Of a DNA stretch of 64,000 nucleotides, positions 36,700-46,165 are shown piece by piece. The translations under genes were made by a program, and so were the position numbers. The notes under the pieces were generated by a model, which saw only the letters and a program-made list of their open reading frames with translations, was not told the origin of the DNA and ran no database searches. Origin of the DNA: Rhizobium leucaenae USDA 9039 (GTDB lineage Bacteria; Pseudomonadota; Alphaproteobacteria; Rhizobiales; Rhizobiaceae). The DNA lies in assembly GCF_000426285.1 (NCBI RefSeq), contig NZ_AUFB01000002.1:62001-126000 (forward strand), read 5' to 3'. Position 1 is the first letter of the stretch; every line of letters begins with the position of its first letter.

Positions 36700-37410
36700 T
36701 CAGCCCAGCCCGTCGATCACCCCTCGCAACTCGCCGAGGTGTTCGATCTTCCGAAATCTCGGCGCCTCGGTCGGTTCCGCGACGTGTTCGAAAGCCCAGG
36801 TAAGCTCGTGCGGCACGAAGACGCCGTAACTGCCGGCGGCGAGCGCGGGCACGATGTCCGATTTCAGCGAGTTGCCGACCATCATCGCCCGTTCCGGCCC
36901 GTCGCCGACCTTGGAGAAGATGCGGCGATAGGTGGAGGCATTCTTGTCGGAGACGATTTCGATGGCATCGAAGAGATCGCCGAGGCCGGATTGCGCAAGC
37001 TTGCGCTCCTGGTCGAAAAGATCGCCTTTGGTAATCAGCACCAGCAGGTAATTGCCCGTTAGGGCTTCCAACGTCTCCCGCACATTGGGAAGCGTTTCGA
37101 CGGGATGGGCGAGCAGGTCGCGGCCGATGTCGAGAATTTGCGCGATCACGGTCGTCGGCACTTCGCCCTTGGTGATCTCGATCGCCGTTTCGATCATCGA
37201 CAGCGTGAAACCTTTGATGCCGAAGCCGTAACGGTGCAGATTGCGCTTCTCCGTTTCCAGCAACTCTTGGGAAATGTTCTCGCTTTCTGCGTGGTCGGCA
37301 AGCAGTTCGATGAATTGTCGTTCCGTCAGACGATAGAATTGTTCGTTCTGCCAGAGCGTATCGTCGGCATCGAAGCCGATCGTAGTCAAAGGGCGTTGCG
37401 TCATGGACAT
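36700..37410 (-). CDS. HAD-superfamily hydrolase
   Basis: 236 residues. Motif I DADDTLW near the N-terminus, motif II LVLITKGD, motif III Lys in VSDKNAS and motif IV MVGNSLKSDIVPAL: the complete HAD phosphatase set with a C1-type helical cap. Start at 37410 (AAGAG five bases upstream) or 37404. Substrate unknown. Convergent with the secreted protein gene. The following gap 37411-37706 has no recognisable gene. Confidence 0.87.
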   Translation of the reverse strand: MSMTQRPLTTIGFDADDTLWQNEQFYRLTERQFIELLADHAESENISQELLETEKRNLHRYGFGIKGFTLSMIETAIEITKGEVPTTVIAQILDIGRDLLAHPVETLPNVRETLEALTGNYLLVLITKGDLFDQERKLAQSGLGDLFDAIEIVSDKNASTYRRIFSKVGDGPERAMMVGNSLKSDIVPALAAGSYGVFVPHELTWAFEHVAEPTEAPRFRKIEHLGELRGVIDGLG

Positions 37411-37706
37411 TCTTGCTCTTATGGATTGCATGGATGCGAGAGTCTATCGCGCGTCTAAAAGGAGGCAAGGGCGAAGCGCTGGTCACCGCATCGTGATCGG
37501 TGCCGGGTATCGCGTTGAAATCGGATTCCAGTGCATTATGTCGACGTTGTCTCGATGGCGGCGCGCCAAGACCGCTCTTCGATGACCTTCTTCGGACCTC
37601 CCAAGGCAGCGCGGATGAGCGGCTGTCATGCCGAGGCCAATAGCCAAGAGACAAGAATTCACCGGCCGGAAGCTGCCTTTCGGCGGATCACAAGGGATTT
37701 CTTCAA

Positions 37707-38759
37707 ATGCGTTATAACCAACTCGGCAATACCGGCATGTTCGTCTCAGAACTTTGTCTGGGCACAATGACCTTCGGCGAAGCCAATCCCAGCAACAGCC
37801 TCTGGGGCTCGATAGCGGACGTCGACCAGGCGCTGGCCGACAAGATCGTCGAAGGCTCGCTCGCTGCCGGCGTCAATTTCATCGACACCGCCGACGTCTA
37901 TTCTTTCGGCAACTCCGAAAAGCTGCTCGGCCAGGCCCTGAAGAACCTCGGCGTGCCGCGCAAGGACGTCGTTATCGCCACCAAGGTCTACGGCGTCATG
38001 GGCGACAAGCCAAACGATCGCGGCGCGTCGCGCGGCCATATCATGGACTCGGTTCAAGCCAGCCTGGAGCGGCTGCAGACCGATCATATCGATCTCTATC
38101 AGATCCATGCCATGGATACCGTGACGCCGATCGACGAGACACTGCGCGCGCTCGACGATCTTGTCTCTCGCGGACTGGTGCGTTATGTCGGCGTTTCCAA
38201 CTGGCAGGCTTGGCGCATCGCCAAGGCGCTCGGCATTTCCGAACGCCGCGGCTTTGCCCGCTTCGAAACGGTACAGGCCTATTATTCTATCGCCGGCCGC
38301 GATCTGGAGCGTGAAATCGTACCGCTGATGGCTGAGGAAAAGCTCGGGCTCATGGTCTGGTCGCCGCTCGCCGGCGGTCTTCTTTCCGGCAAGTACGGTC
38401 CGGGCGCTCCCGGCAACGGCGAGGGACGCCGCGCCAGCTTCGACTTCCCGCCGGTCGATAAGGACCGGGCCTGGGCCTGCGTCGCGGCGATGCGCGAAGT
38501 GGCGCAGAAACATAGTGCGAGCGTCGCCACCGTTGCGCTCGCCTGGATCCTGGCGAAGCCCTTCGTCACCAGCATCATCATTGGCGCCAAGCGCCTCGAT
38601 CAGCTCGACCAGAATCTGGCCGCCGTCAAGCTGAAACTCGATGCGGACGATCTCGCCAAACTCGACGAGGTCAGCGCGCTTGCTCCGGAATATCCCGGCT
38701 GGATGCTGAGCCGCCAGGGCGCCCAGCGCGTGCCGCAGCCTTTCGACCCGAAGGGCTGA
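37707..38759 (+). CDS. Aldo/keto reductase
   Basis: 350 residues. The AKR catalytic residues are visible: Asp and Tyr in FIDTADVYSFGNSE, Lys in VIATKVYG, His in YQIHAMD, and the NADPH site FVTSIIIGAKRLDQLDQNL. Longer than the other AKR here and of the AKR11/YajO-like group. Start has AAGGGA about ten bases upstream. Stands alone. Confidence 0.9.
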   Translation: MRYNQLGNTGMFVSELCLGTMTFGEANPSNSLWGSIADVDQALADKIVEGSLAAGVNFIDTADVYSFGNSEKLLGQALKNLGVPRKDVVIATKVYGVMGDKPNDRGASRGHIMDSVQASLERLQTDHIDLYQIHAMDTVTPIDETLRALDDLVSRGLVRYVGVSNWQAWRIAKALGISERRGFARFETVQAYYSIAGRDLEREIVPLMAEEKLGLMVWSPLAGGLLSGKYGPGAPGNGEGRRASFDFPPVDKDRAWACVAAMREVAQKHSASVATVALAWILAKPFVTSIIIGAKRLDQLDQNLAAVKLKLDADDLAKLDEVSALAPEYPGWMLSRQGAQRVPQPFDPKG

Positions 38760-38897
38760 GCCTTCGAGCCCAAATGAAGCGCCGCCGTCTCGCATAAGTG
38801 AGGCGGCGGGCTAGCGATTCGTCATGGTTCGATCGACCTGCTTGCACGCGGCTGCGGCAGATCAAAGGAATTACGGCAGGCGGACGCTCTACCGACA

Positions 38898-39194
38898 CTA
38901 CAAACGAACGCCGTTCGCAAAGACCCAATTCCAGGCCATTATCTGCACCGATTTCCTAAGGCCAGTGGACCAAAATGGATCCGCCTGCACCAGGCGCTCG
39001 ACTTCAGCAGCATCAGGCGCTTCCACAAGCCATAAACCGCCTGCAAATGCGTTATCCTGTCGCCTGAGCGGCCCCGCCGTCTTGATGAAGGTCGCGTTTG
39101 CTTCCAGAAAATCAAGATGATTTTCCAAATATTCCTGACGTATGGCGGCAGCATGTTGCTGATCATCCTCGAACAAAACCGCAAATAGTTTCAT
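38898..39194 (-). CDS. YciI-family protein
   Basis: 98 residues. A ferredoxin-like fold protein with the YciI mark (RQEYLENHLDFLEAN, GPLRR, PDAAEVERLVQADPFW). Some relatives are dehalogenases or chlorohydrolases; His and Asp are at the expected places (ENHLDF). Start 39194 has GGAGAG. Divergent from a LysR gene with an 84-base gap. Confidence 0.85.
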   Translation of the reverse strand: MKLFAVLFEDDQQHAAAIRQEYLENHLDFLEANATFIKTAGPLRRQDNAFAGGLWLVEAPDAAEVERLVQADPFWSTGLRKSVQIMAWNWVFANGVRL

Positions 39195-39278
39195 TGCTCT
39201 CTCCTTGCTGGACCTTGGCAGCGTAAGGCTGCAATAATGCAATTGCGTGCTGTAATATTGCCGAGGGATGCTGCAAAA

Positions 39279-40166
39279 ATGCAGGATATAGATTGGAACG
39301 ATTTGCGTTATGTCCTCGCCTTGGCGCGAGGGCACTCGTTCGCGGCGACGGCAAGGGAGATCAAGACGGACGCGACGACGGTTGGTCGGCGTCTGCGCCT
39401 ATTGGAGGAAAAGCTCGGCACCGCTCTGTTTCAGCGCGACGCAAGCGGTTCAATGCGGCCAACGCCGGCGGGTGAGATTGCCGTAGCGCGGGCCGAGACG
39501 ATTGAGGCAGAAGTTATGGCGCTTTCAGGAGCGTTGGAGGCGACTGACCTCACCGCGCTCGGCAAGGTGCGCCTGACAGCACCACCCTCCGTCATCAGCC
39601 GCCTATTGATACCCAAGGCCGCCGGGCTGCTGTCTTATCATCCCGGCCTGCAGTTGGAACTCATCAGCGATGCGCGCAACTTCAATCTGACCCGACGCGA
39701 GGCTGACATGGCCCTCCGCCTTGCAAGGCCGGCCGACATGAACAACAACAAGGTCGTGGCGCGGCGGATCGCTACACTGAATTATGCAATCTATGTAGCG
39801 GCAGGAAAACGGGATCAAGCGGAACGACTGCCTTGGCTGATCTATGAGGATGGGATGACGCATCTGCCGCATGCCCGCTGGATCGCCATGCAGGTGGAAA
39901 CATCAGGCGAAGGCGGCGCGCTTGCGGTGAATGACGCTGAAGCGCTGCTTCAAGCAGCCGTTGCTGGATTGGGCCGGGCGCTGCTGCCTACAATTTTGGT
40001 CAAGCATGTCGACGGGCTCAGCCGTGTCGATGTCGATGACAAGACCTTGCCTGTGCGGGAGGTGTGGTTGCTGACTCACACCGAGCTTCGCCACCTCGCG
40101 CGAATTCGGGCAGTCTCGGAATGGCTCGACCGAGTGTTTCATGGTTCGCACTTCACGGAGGTCTGA
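39279..40166 (+). CDS. LysR-family regulator divergent from yciI-like gene
   Basis: 295 residues from ATG 39279. HTH: DWNDLRYVLALARGHSFAAT, TDATTVGRRLRLLEEKLG. Binding domain KVRLTAPPSVISRLLIPKAA. Divergent from the YciI-like gene; the 84-base gap holds AT-rich near-palindromes (GCAATAATGCAATTGC), a good place for shared control. Start 39237 (42 bases upstream) is an alternative. Confidence 0.88.
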   Translation: MQDIDWNDLRYVLALARGHSFAATAREIKTDATTVGRRLRLLEEKLGTALFQRDASGSMRPTPAGEIAVARAETIEAEVMALSGALEATDLTALGKVRLTAPPSVISRLLIPKAAGLLSYHPGLQLELISDARNFNLTRREADMALRLARPADMNNNKVVARRIATLNYAIYVAAGKRDQAERLPWLIYEDGMTHLPHARWIAMQVETSGEGGALAVNDAEALLQAAVAGLGRALLPTILVKHVDGLSRVDVDDKTLPVREVWLLTHTELRHLARIRAVSEWLDRVFHGSHFTEV

Positions 40167-40217
40167 TCGTGACGAGAGACGACAGAGCTGCCGCCTCTCG
40201 CTCGGCTTTCACCCGAC

Positions 40218-40586
40218 TTATTTACCGTGCTTCTTCAGCCAGGTGTTCATCTCCTTGATTTCGGCCTCCTGCGCCTTGATGACACTGTCCGCCAATTTGC
40301 GCAGTTCCGGGTCCTTGCCGTATTTGAGCTCGATCCTGGCCATGTCGACGGCGCCTTGATGATGCGGGATCATGCCGCGGACGAAATCCGCATCGGCATC
40401 ACCGCTATAGGTGATCATCATATCCTGGTGCATCTTGCCCATGGCATCGTTGAATGCCTTGCTGGATGCGCCCTGGTTGCCCATCGGCTTGCTCATGTCC
40501 ATGCCGGACACGTCGTCGGCAAGGGCAGGGACGATAAGGGCGAGAGCAAAAGCGCCGGCGAGAATGATGGATTTTGAAAGAGGCAT
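40218..40586 (-). CDS. DUF305 secreted protein (CopM-like)
   Basis: 122 residues. Signal peptide ([20 protein letters not shown], then ALA), a Met-rich start ([11 protein letters not shown]), then the DUF305 core with [17 protein letters not shown] and the metal-site motif [12 protein letters not shown]. Close to the copper-binding CopM type. It lies 82 bases after the Cys/Met/His-rich gene on the same strand, so both may serve copper handling. Confidence 0.88.
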   Translation of the reverse strand: MPLSKSIILAGAFALALIVPALADDVSGMDMSKPMGNQGASSKAFNDAMGKMHQDMMITYSGDADADFVRGMIPHHQGAVDMARIELKYGKDPELRKLADSVIKAQEAEIKEMNTWLKKHGK

Positions 40587-40668
40587 GAGAATTCCTTTCC
40601 GTTTTTGAACGGCATCTGAAGTCTTGTGCGGAAAAGTCCGCATCATTGATGAATGGAAATCAGGAGCG

Positions 40669-41049
40669 TCAGGCGAAACGGGGAGGCGGCGCTGTCGGAG
40701 CCGGGCGGGAATCATGCAGCCGTTGGCCATGCGTGGGCGCCGGATAGGAGAATGCCAAAGACTTGCCCTCATCCATCGCAAGCGCCGGCGCAACCGCAAG
40801 GCAGGCGGCGCAAGAAGGCGCATGTGCCATACCGCCGGCGCAGGGATTGTCCGGTTTCTTATCCGTTTGCACGGCCATGGAACCGTGATCCGTCATGCCG
40901 GGCATATCAGCCACACCGGCATGCATGCTCACGCTGGGGACAGCCGCCATCGCCATCGCGGAATCGCAGATGGGGCATTTCGCCAGCGCCGGCATGGCAC
41001 CGTAGAACAGCCAGGCAATGAGCATTGTCAGGATCGCGAAGAAGCGCAT
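40669..41049 (-). CDS. Small Cys/Met/His-rich exported protein, likely copper-related
   Basis: 126 residues. N-terminal signal or anchor ([20 protein letters not shown]), then [11 protein letters not shown], many Met/His residues ([19 protein letters not shown]) and [10 protein letters not shown]. This composition suits copper binding in the periplasm, like DUF2946 or CopL-type proteins. Start 41049. Upstream of the DUF305 gene; not a family I can name with certainty. Confidence 0.68.
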   Translation of the reverse strand: MRFFAILTMLIAWLFYGAMPALAKCPICDSAMAMAAVPSVSMHAGVADMPGMTDHGSMAVQTDKKPDNPCAGGMAHAPSCAACLAVAPALAMDEGKSLAFSYPAPTHGQRLHDSRPAPTAPPPRFA

Positions 41050-41097
41050 GAGCAAAAATCTAAATTTGTAGTCGCAAAAGGCAAGTGGAAATCGCAT

Positions 41098-41646
41098 TCA
41101 GCGATGGTTGGCGGAATATCGAGGCGCCAGTTTGACCTCGCTCAGGATTTCGACGGGAGGAAATCTCACGCAATCGGCAGCATCGAAAGTCACCGTAAAT
41201 CTCGCCGGCGTTTCCGCAGCCCATGTCAGTGCTGTTTCGGCCGATGCCATCGGGATTTTCATCGCGATCGTGCAATGAGGCTGCCATTGGCTGGGCCGGT
41301 AATGCTCATCACATAGGGTGGGATCAATTTCCTGATGAATGGCATCGTGCGCATGCCGCAAGGCGCTGTCGTCGACGGGACGCGCCCAAAGCACCAGCAC
41401 ATCGTTCCTGAAGTGTCGGATGCCTGAGAATTCCACCGAAATCGCCGGAATGTCCTGAAAAGCCTTGGCAGCAGCCTCGCAGAGGCGCTCGGGCGAGATG
41501 TCTTCATAGATGGCAAAGGTCAGATGTGGAGGATAGCTCAGCTCTTGCATCGACGGCACAGTTTCGAAGGCGCTGGCTTGCCGCCAGAGATCGAGGACGG
41601 GGAGCGCCGTGTTGTTGGTGCATTTCAGGCTGATCGCGTAGGACAT
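41098..41646 (-). CDS. 2H phosphoesterase, 2'-5' RNA ligase-like
   Basis: 182 residues. The two H-x-T motifs of the 2H superfamily are present: PHLTFA near residue 40 and PHCTIA near residue 123. Such proteins hydrolyse cyclic phosphodiesters or ligate RNA ends. It starts divergently from hisS 134 bases away. Substrate unknown. Confidence 0.85.
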   Translation of the reverse strand: MSYAISLKCTNNTALPVLDLWRQASAFETVPSMQELSYPPHLTFAIYEDISPERLCEAAAKAFQDIPAISVEFSGIRHFRNDVLVLWARPVDDSALRHAHDAIHQEIDPTLCDEHYRPSQWQPHCTIAMKIPMASAETALTWAAETPARFTVTFDAADCVRFPPVEILSEVKLAPRYSANHR

Positions 41647-41780
41647 GGCTTCTACGTCCCGGTTATCTGCTTCTGTCGCTTTTGTCGGTTTTGACGGACA
41701 GCAACATACAACAATCCTTGCCGCATCCCGCGCTATCCGCTAGTTAACCGCCACTGTTCCCGTACCGGATTATCCTGCAA

Positions 41781-43304
41781 ATGAGCGATAAACAAAAGAA
41801 ACCGCAAAAGCTCAAAGCCCGCCTACCGCGTGGCTTTGTCGATCGTTCGGCGAGCGATATTCGCGCCGTCAACGAAATGACCGCCAAGATCCGGGCCGTG
41901 TACGAGCATTATGGTTTCGATCCCGTCGAGACGCCGCTGTTCGAATATACCGATGCGCTCGGCAAATTCCTACCCGATAGCGACCGGCCGAACGAAGGCG
42001 TGTTTTCGCTGCAGGACGATGACGAGCAGTGGATGTCGCTGCGCTACGATCTGACGGCGCCGCTTGCCCGTCATGTCGCAGAGAATTTCAACGAGATTCA
42101 GCTCCCCTACCGCACCTATCGGGCGGGCTATGTTTTCCGCAACGAGAAGCCAGGCCCGGGCCGCTTCCGCCAGTTCATGCAGTTTGATGCCGATACGGTC
42201 GGCGCGCCAGGCGTGCAGGCCGATGCCGAAATGTGCATGATGATGGCCGACACGCTGGAGGCCTTGGGCATCAAGCGCGGCGACTATGTGATCCGCGTCA
42301 ACAACCGCAAGGTTCTGGACGGCGTGCTGGAGGCGATCGGCCTCGGCGGCGATAATAAGGCCGCTCAGCGCCTGAACGTACTGCGCGCCATCGACAAGCT
42401 CGACAAGTTCGGTCCGGAAGGCGTAGCGCTGCTGCTCGGACCGGGTCGCAAGGATGAGTCCGGCGATTTCACCAAGGGCGCCGGGCTGGACGCGGATCAG
42501 ATCGAAAAAGTGCTCTTCTTCGTCGGCATCAAGGATTATGCCGAAAGTGCTGTCCGGCTGGCAGAGCTTGTCGCCGGCACGTCCAACGGCGGCGAAGGCG
42601 TCGAGGAACTGAATTTCATCGGCAGCCTCGTCACCAGCGCTGGTTATCATTCCGATCGTATCAAGATCGATCCGTCCGTCGTGCGTGGCCTCGAATATTA
42701 CACCGGTCCGGTCTACGAGGCCGAGCTGTTGTTCGACGTCACCAACGAGAAGGGCGAGAAGGTCGTCTTCGGCTCCGTCGGCGGCGGTGGTCGTTATGAC
42801 GGGCTCGTCTCGCGCTTCATGGGTCAGCCCGTGCCGGCCACCGGCTTCTCCATCGGCGTGTCGCGCCTGATGACAGCGCTGAAGAACCTCGGCAAGCTCG
42901 GCACCGAAGAGGTGATCGAGCCCGTGCTCGTCACCGTCATGGATGGCGATGTCGAGGCCATGGGCCGCTACCAGCGCTTCACGCAGCAACTGCGGGCGGC
43001 TGGCATCCGCGCCGAAATGTTCCAGGGCAATTGGAAGAAGTTCGGCAACCAACTGAAATATGCCGATCGCCGCGGCTGCCCAATCGCCATCATCCAAGGT
43101 GGCGACGAGCGCGCCGAGGGCGTCGTGCAGCTCAAGGACCTGATCGAAGGTAAGCGTCTGTCTGGCGAGATCGAGGACAATGCAAGCTGGCGCGAGGCCC
43201 GCGTCGCGCAGGAGACCGTGCCGGAAGCCGATCTGGTGGCCAAGGTGCAGCAGATTTTGGCGGCGCAGGCGGAGGATAAGAAGAGGGCACTCGGCAATGT
43301 CTGA
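41781..43304 (+). CDS. hisS: Histidyl-tRNA synthetase (alphaproteobacterial type)
   Basis: 507 residues. Class II synthetase. [16 protein letters not shown], motif 2 region [20 protein letters not shown], the HisRS signatures [17 protein letters not shown] and GGGGRYDGL, motif 3 GFSIGVSRL. Alphaproteobacteria have an unusual HisRS that charges tRNA-His lacking G-1; the length and insertions here fit that group. Followed by a 291-base gap with RIME repeats and then hisZ. Start at 41781. Confidence 0.95.
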   Translation: MSDKQKKPQKLKARLPRGFVDRSASDIRAVNEMTAKIRAVYEHYGFDPVETPLFEYTDALGKFLPDSDRPNEGVFSLQDDDEQWMSLRYDLTAPLARHVAENFNEIQLPYRTYRAGYVFRNEKPGPGRFRQFMQFDADTVGAPGVQADAEMCMMMADTLEALGIKRGDYVIRVNNRKVLDGVLEAIGLGGDNKAAQRLNVLRAIDKLDKFGPEGVALLLGPGRKDESGDFTKGAGLDADQIEKVLFFVGIKDYAESAVRLAELVAGTSNGGEGVEELNFIGSLVTSAGYHSDRIKIDPSVVRGLEYYTGPVYEAELLFDVTNEKGEKVVFGSVGGGGRYDGLVSRFMGQPVPATGFSIGVSRLMTALKNLGKLGTEEVIEPVLVTVMDGDVEAMGRYQRFTQQLRAAGIRAEMFQGNWKKFGNQLKYADRRGCPIAIIQGGDERAEGVVQLKDLIEGKRLSGEIEDNASWREARVAQETVPEADLVAKVQQILAAQAEDKKRALGNV

Positions 43305-43318
43305 GTGTGCGGCCTTGC

Positions 43319-43590
43319 CCCTCACCCTAACCCTCTCCCCGCAGGCGGGGAGAGGGGACGACCTCTTTTGCTCCGACCTTTCGTCCCTTGGTTGGGTCAC
43401 AGATGGCGCTAATTTCCGTCATCCCCTTCTCCCCGTCGGGGAGAAGGTGCCCGACAGGGCGGATGAGGGGGCCGAGGAGCGGAGCGACGCGGATCATGAG
43501 CGTGAAGCGAAGGATAGTTTTCCCGTGCTGAGAGCCCCCCTCATCCGACCCTTCGGGCCACCTTCTCCCCGAGGGGAGAAGGGGAGGGCA
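43319..43590. repeat. Compound RIME repeat between hisS and hisZ
   Basis: Three perfect or near-perfect hairpins: 43331-43356, 43425-43447 (ten-base arms, loop GTC) and 43561-43582 (ten-base arms, loop GA). Linking words such as CCCCTCACC, GGCGGATGAGGGGG and CCCCCCTCATCCGACCC mark RIME sequences. The last arm runs into GGGGAGGG, which serves as the hisZ ribosome site. Confidence 0.85.
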
Positions 43591-43595
43591 AACCC

Positions 43596-44714
43596 ATGCC
43601 CCTGATCAACCTCCCAGATTTCGCCGGCGATCTTCTGGCTGAGTTTGCCGGCCGCCGGACGGAGCGGGTCGATACGCCGATCATCCAGCCGGCCGAGCCT
43701 TTTCTCGACATGGCGGGCGAAGATCTGCGCCGTCGCATCTTCATGACCGAAAGCGAAACCGGCGCCAGCCTATGCCTGCGCCCGGAATTCACCATTCCCG
43801 TCTGTCTGCGCCATATCGAAACCGCGACGGGCACCCCAAAGCGCTATTCCTATCTTGGCGAGATCTTCCGCCAGCGTCGCGAAGGCGGCAATGAATTCTA
43901 CCAGGCGGGGATAGAGGATCTTGGCGATCGCGATATCGCCGGAGCCGATGCCCGCCTCATTGGCGATGCCATCGGCATTCTCAATCGGCTGGTGCCGGGC
44001 AAGTCGCTCTCCGTGACACTCGGCGATCAAGCCGTGTTCGAGGCGGTCGTGCAGGCGCTCGGACTGCCATCCGGCTGGCAGAAGCGGTTGATCCATGCTT
44101 TCGGCAATATGACGCATCTCAAGACCCTGTTGGCACGGCTCGCAAGTCCGCAGCCGGTGACCGGCCTTGATCCGCATGTGCTGGACTTTCTGACGCGTGG
44201 TGACGAGCAGGGACTGGTCACGCATATCGACAGCACCATGAAGGCGACCGGTTATTCCACCAATGCCAGCCGCTCGCCGTTGGAGATTGCCCGCCGTCTC
44301 CGCGAAAAGCTGGTCCTCTCGGAAACTCATCTCGATGATGGAGCTTTCGGTGTCCTGGAGGAATTCCTGTCGCTCAGCCTGCCACTCGCCGACGCCTCCT
44401 CGGCGCTGGCCGGCTTTGCCGATTCGGCCGGGCTGAAGCTCGGCAACGCGCTTGAGCGTTTCGACGCCCGCGTTGCGGCCCTTGCCAAGGCCGGCGTCGA
44501 TGCCTCAGAGATCGAATATCGCGCCGCTTTCGGCCGTCCGCTCGATTATTACACCGGTCTGGTCTACGAAGTGACGCTGGAAGGATCGCCGGCGGTGCTC
44601 GCCGGTGGCGGCCGTTTTGACCGGCTGCTGACACTGCTCGGCGCGAAAGACCACATCCCAGCCGTCGGCTTCGCGCTCTGGCTCGACCGGATCGAAACTG
44701 CGAGGGCCGCCTGA
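43596..44714 (+). CDS. hisZ: ATP phosphoribosyltransferase regulatory subunit HisZ
   Basis: 372 residues. A HisRS-like paralogue that lacks tRNA charging and activates the short HisG. Class II fold: [80 protein letters not shown]. Start ATG 43596 has GGAGGG eight bases upstream. Stop overlaps the hisG start (TGATG), so the two subunits are co-translated. Confidence 0.93.
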   Translation: MPLINLPDFAGDLLAEFAGRRTERVDTPIIQPAEPFLDMAGEDLRRRIFMTESETGASLCLRPEFTIPVCLRHIETATGTPKRYSYLGEIFRQRREGGNEFYQAGIEDLGDRDIAGADARLIGDAIGILNRLVPGKSLSVTLGDQAVFEAVVQALGLPSGWQKRLIHAFGNMTHLKTLLARLASPQPVTGLDPHVLDFLTRGDEQGLVTHIDSTMKATGYSTNASRSPLEIARRLREKLVLSETHLDDGAFGVLEEFLSLSLPLADASSALAGFADSAGLKLGNALERFDARVAALAKAGVDASEIEYRAAFGRPLDYYTGLVYEVTLEGSPAVLAGGGRFDRLLTLLGAKDHIPAVGFALWLDRIETARAA

Positions 44715-45409
44715 TGACCATCACCATTGCGCTTCCCTCCAAGGGCCGCATGAAGGACGATTGCTCGGCTGTCTTCGAACGCGCCGGCATGCCCATCGTT
44801 GCCGTCGGCAACGACCGCTCCTATCGCGGCCGTGTCGAAGGCTGGGACGATGTCGAGATCGCCTTCCTCTCCGCTTCGGAAATTTCACGCGAGATCGGCA
44901 ATGGCAGCGTCGATTTTGGCGTCACCGGCGAAGATCTGGTGCGCGAGGGCCTGGCCGATGCTGATGGGCGTGTGGAGTTCTGCGCCCGCCTGGGTTTCGG
45001 CCATGCCGATGTCGTGGTTGCCGTTCCGGATATCTGGCTCGATGTCGATACCATGGCCGATCTCGGCGATGTCGCCGCTGATTTCCGCGCGCGGCGCGGC
45101 CGCAGGCTGACGATCGCCACCAAATATTGGCGGCTGACGCAGCAGTTCTTCTCCAGCCAGCACGGCATCCAGCTCTACCGCATCGTCGAAAGCCTCGGCG
45201 CCACGGAAGGGGCGCCTGCCGCCGGGTCTGCGGATATCATCGTCGATATCACTTCGACCGGCTCGACGCTGAAGGCGAACCATTTGAAGGTGCTCTCCGA
45301 CGGCACCATCCTGCGCTCTGAGGCCTGCCTCGTCCGCGCGCGCAAGGAGAGCCACGAGAGCGATCCCTTGGTTCAGCGCATCATCGATGCCGTGCGCGCT
45401 GCGCTCTGA
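44714..45409 (+). CDS. hisG: ATP phosphoribosyltransferase, short form
   Basis: 231 residues. Catalyses the first step of histidine synthesis, ATP + PRPP to phosphoribosyl-ATP. Short HisG needs HisZ. Marks: [35 protein letters not shown] and the phosphate-binding [17 protein letters not shown]. It overlaps hisZ by one base and is followed by a terminator. Confidence 0.95.
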   Translation: MTITIALPSKGRMKDDCSAVFERAGMPIVAVGNDRSYRGRVEGWDDVEIAFLSASEISREIGNGSVDFGVTGEDLVREGLADADGRVEFCARLGFGHADVVVAVPDIWLDVDTMADLGDVAADFRARRGRRLTIATKYWRLTQQFFSSQHGIQLYRIVESLGATEGAPAAGSADIIVDITSTGSTLKANHLKVLSDGTILRSEACLVRARKESHESDPLVQRIIDAVRAAL

Positions 45410-45435
45410 TATTTTCTGCTCTGTTCAATGATACG

Positions 45436-45466
45436 AAAAAGCCCGCCGCGGAACCGGCGGGCTTTT
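45436..45466. terminator. Bidirectional terminator between hisG and DoxX gene
   Basis: Perfect eight-base arms GCCCGCCG / CGGCGGGC flanked by AAAAA on the left and TTTT on the right, so it can serve both convergent genes. Confidence 0.93.
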
Positions 45467-45488
45467 ATGCTTGGGAGGTCTTGAGCAA

Positions 45489-45932
45489 TCAGGCGGCTGC
45501 GTAGGCGCCGCGGCGTGCGTCGAGCGAGTAGACGCCCGGGCCGTTGGTGGCGAGCATGACGTAGGCGCCGGCGAGCGTGACGTTCTTGAGGAAGTTGACG
45601 AAGTTCAGGCCATTGATCCAGCCATTGGCGGCGGCCGGAAAATCCGGGACGTTGACGGTCGGCAGATGGAAGACGATGCCGGTGAAGACACAGAAAACGG
45701 CGAGCAGCCAGCCGACGACGCGGATCTGGAAGCCGATGAGAACGCAGACGCCGGTGACGAATTCGAAGGCGCCGGCGAGATAGGTGAGAAGCGTTGCGGC
45801 CGGCATGCCGGCGCCGGCGATCATGCCCGCGGTGCTCGACGGATCGGTCAGCTTGCCGAAGCCGGCGAAGATGAACATGAAGGCGAGCAGGATGCGCGCC
45901 ACGAGGATGATGATGTTATTGGTGTTGGACAT
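45489..45932 (-). CDS. DoxX-family membrane protein
   Basis: 147 residues with four hydrophobic segments. DoxX/YphA marks: ILLAFMFIFAGFGKLTDPS, GAFEFVTGVCVLIGF, GWINGLNFVNFLKNVTLAGA. Family members link to thiosulfate:quinone oxidation or redox stress. Divergent from a GST gene across a 233-base region with operator-like palindromes, so joint redox or electrophile control is plausible. Confidence 0.85.
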   Translation of the reverse strand: MSNTNNIIILVARILLAFMFIFAGFGKLTDPSSTAGMIAGAGMPAATLLTYLAGAFEFVTGVCVLIGFQIRVVGWLLAVFCVFTGIVFHLPTVNVPDFPAAANGWINGLNFVNFLKNVTLAGAYVMLATNGPGVYSLDARRGAYAAA

Positions 45933-46033
45933 GACGGTCTCCAGTAGAGGCGATTGGTGCCGAGTGACGATTTCCGAGATCCGTTATTCGCGATTTTGAT
46001 GAGATTGGAAAGATAAACAAAAGCGCACGATTA

Positions 46034-46050
46034 GTTCACAATTGTTGAAC
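46034..46050. promoter_or_regulatory. GTTCA-N7-TGAAC palindrome upstream of DoxX gene
   Basis: Five-base inverted arms around CAATTGT, about 102 bases from the DoxX start and in the divergent gap with the GST gene. It could bind a HxlR/LysR-type regulator; no regulator gene is adjacent. Confidence 0.4.
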
Positions 46051-46096
46051 AATCGCCAGCAACCGGCACTCTTCCCATACGCTTCATATCGGCTAT

Positions 46097-46138
46097 GTTG
46101 ACGCGAATTTATTCGTCGTTGACGCGAATTCATTCGCG
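46097..46138. promoter_or_regulatory. Two tandem 21-bp operator units upstream of GST gene
   Basis: Two adjacent 21-base units both beginning GTTGACGCGAATT. The second contains a perfect palindrome CGCGAATTCATTCGCG (46123-46138, arms CGCGAAT/ATTCGCG); the first is the same with two end changes. The unit's TTGACG could be a -35 element. The array ends 27 bases before the GST start codon. Confidence 0.6.
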
Positions 46139-46165
46139 AAATCATGATCTTCAGAAGGAGGCCCC

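Noticed and set aside
40587..40823. Longer N-terminus for the DUF305 protein
   Set aside because: The added residues are Arg-rich and would precede a clear signal peptide; the ATG at 40586 has AAGGAA six bases upstream.
43319..43590. Series of rho-independent terminators after hisS
   Set aside because: The hairpins have no T-runs and carry RIME linker sequence also found at 30541-30700.
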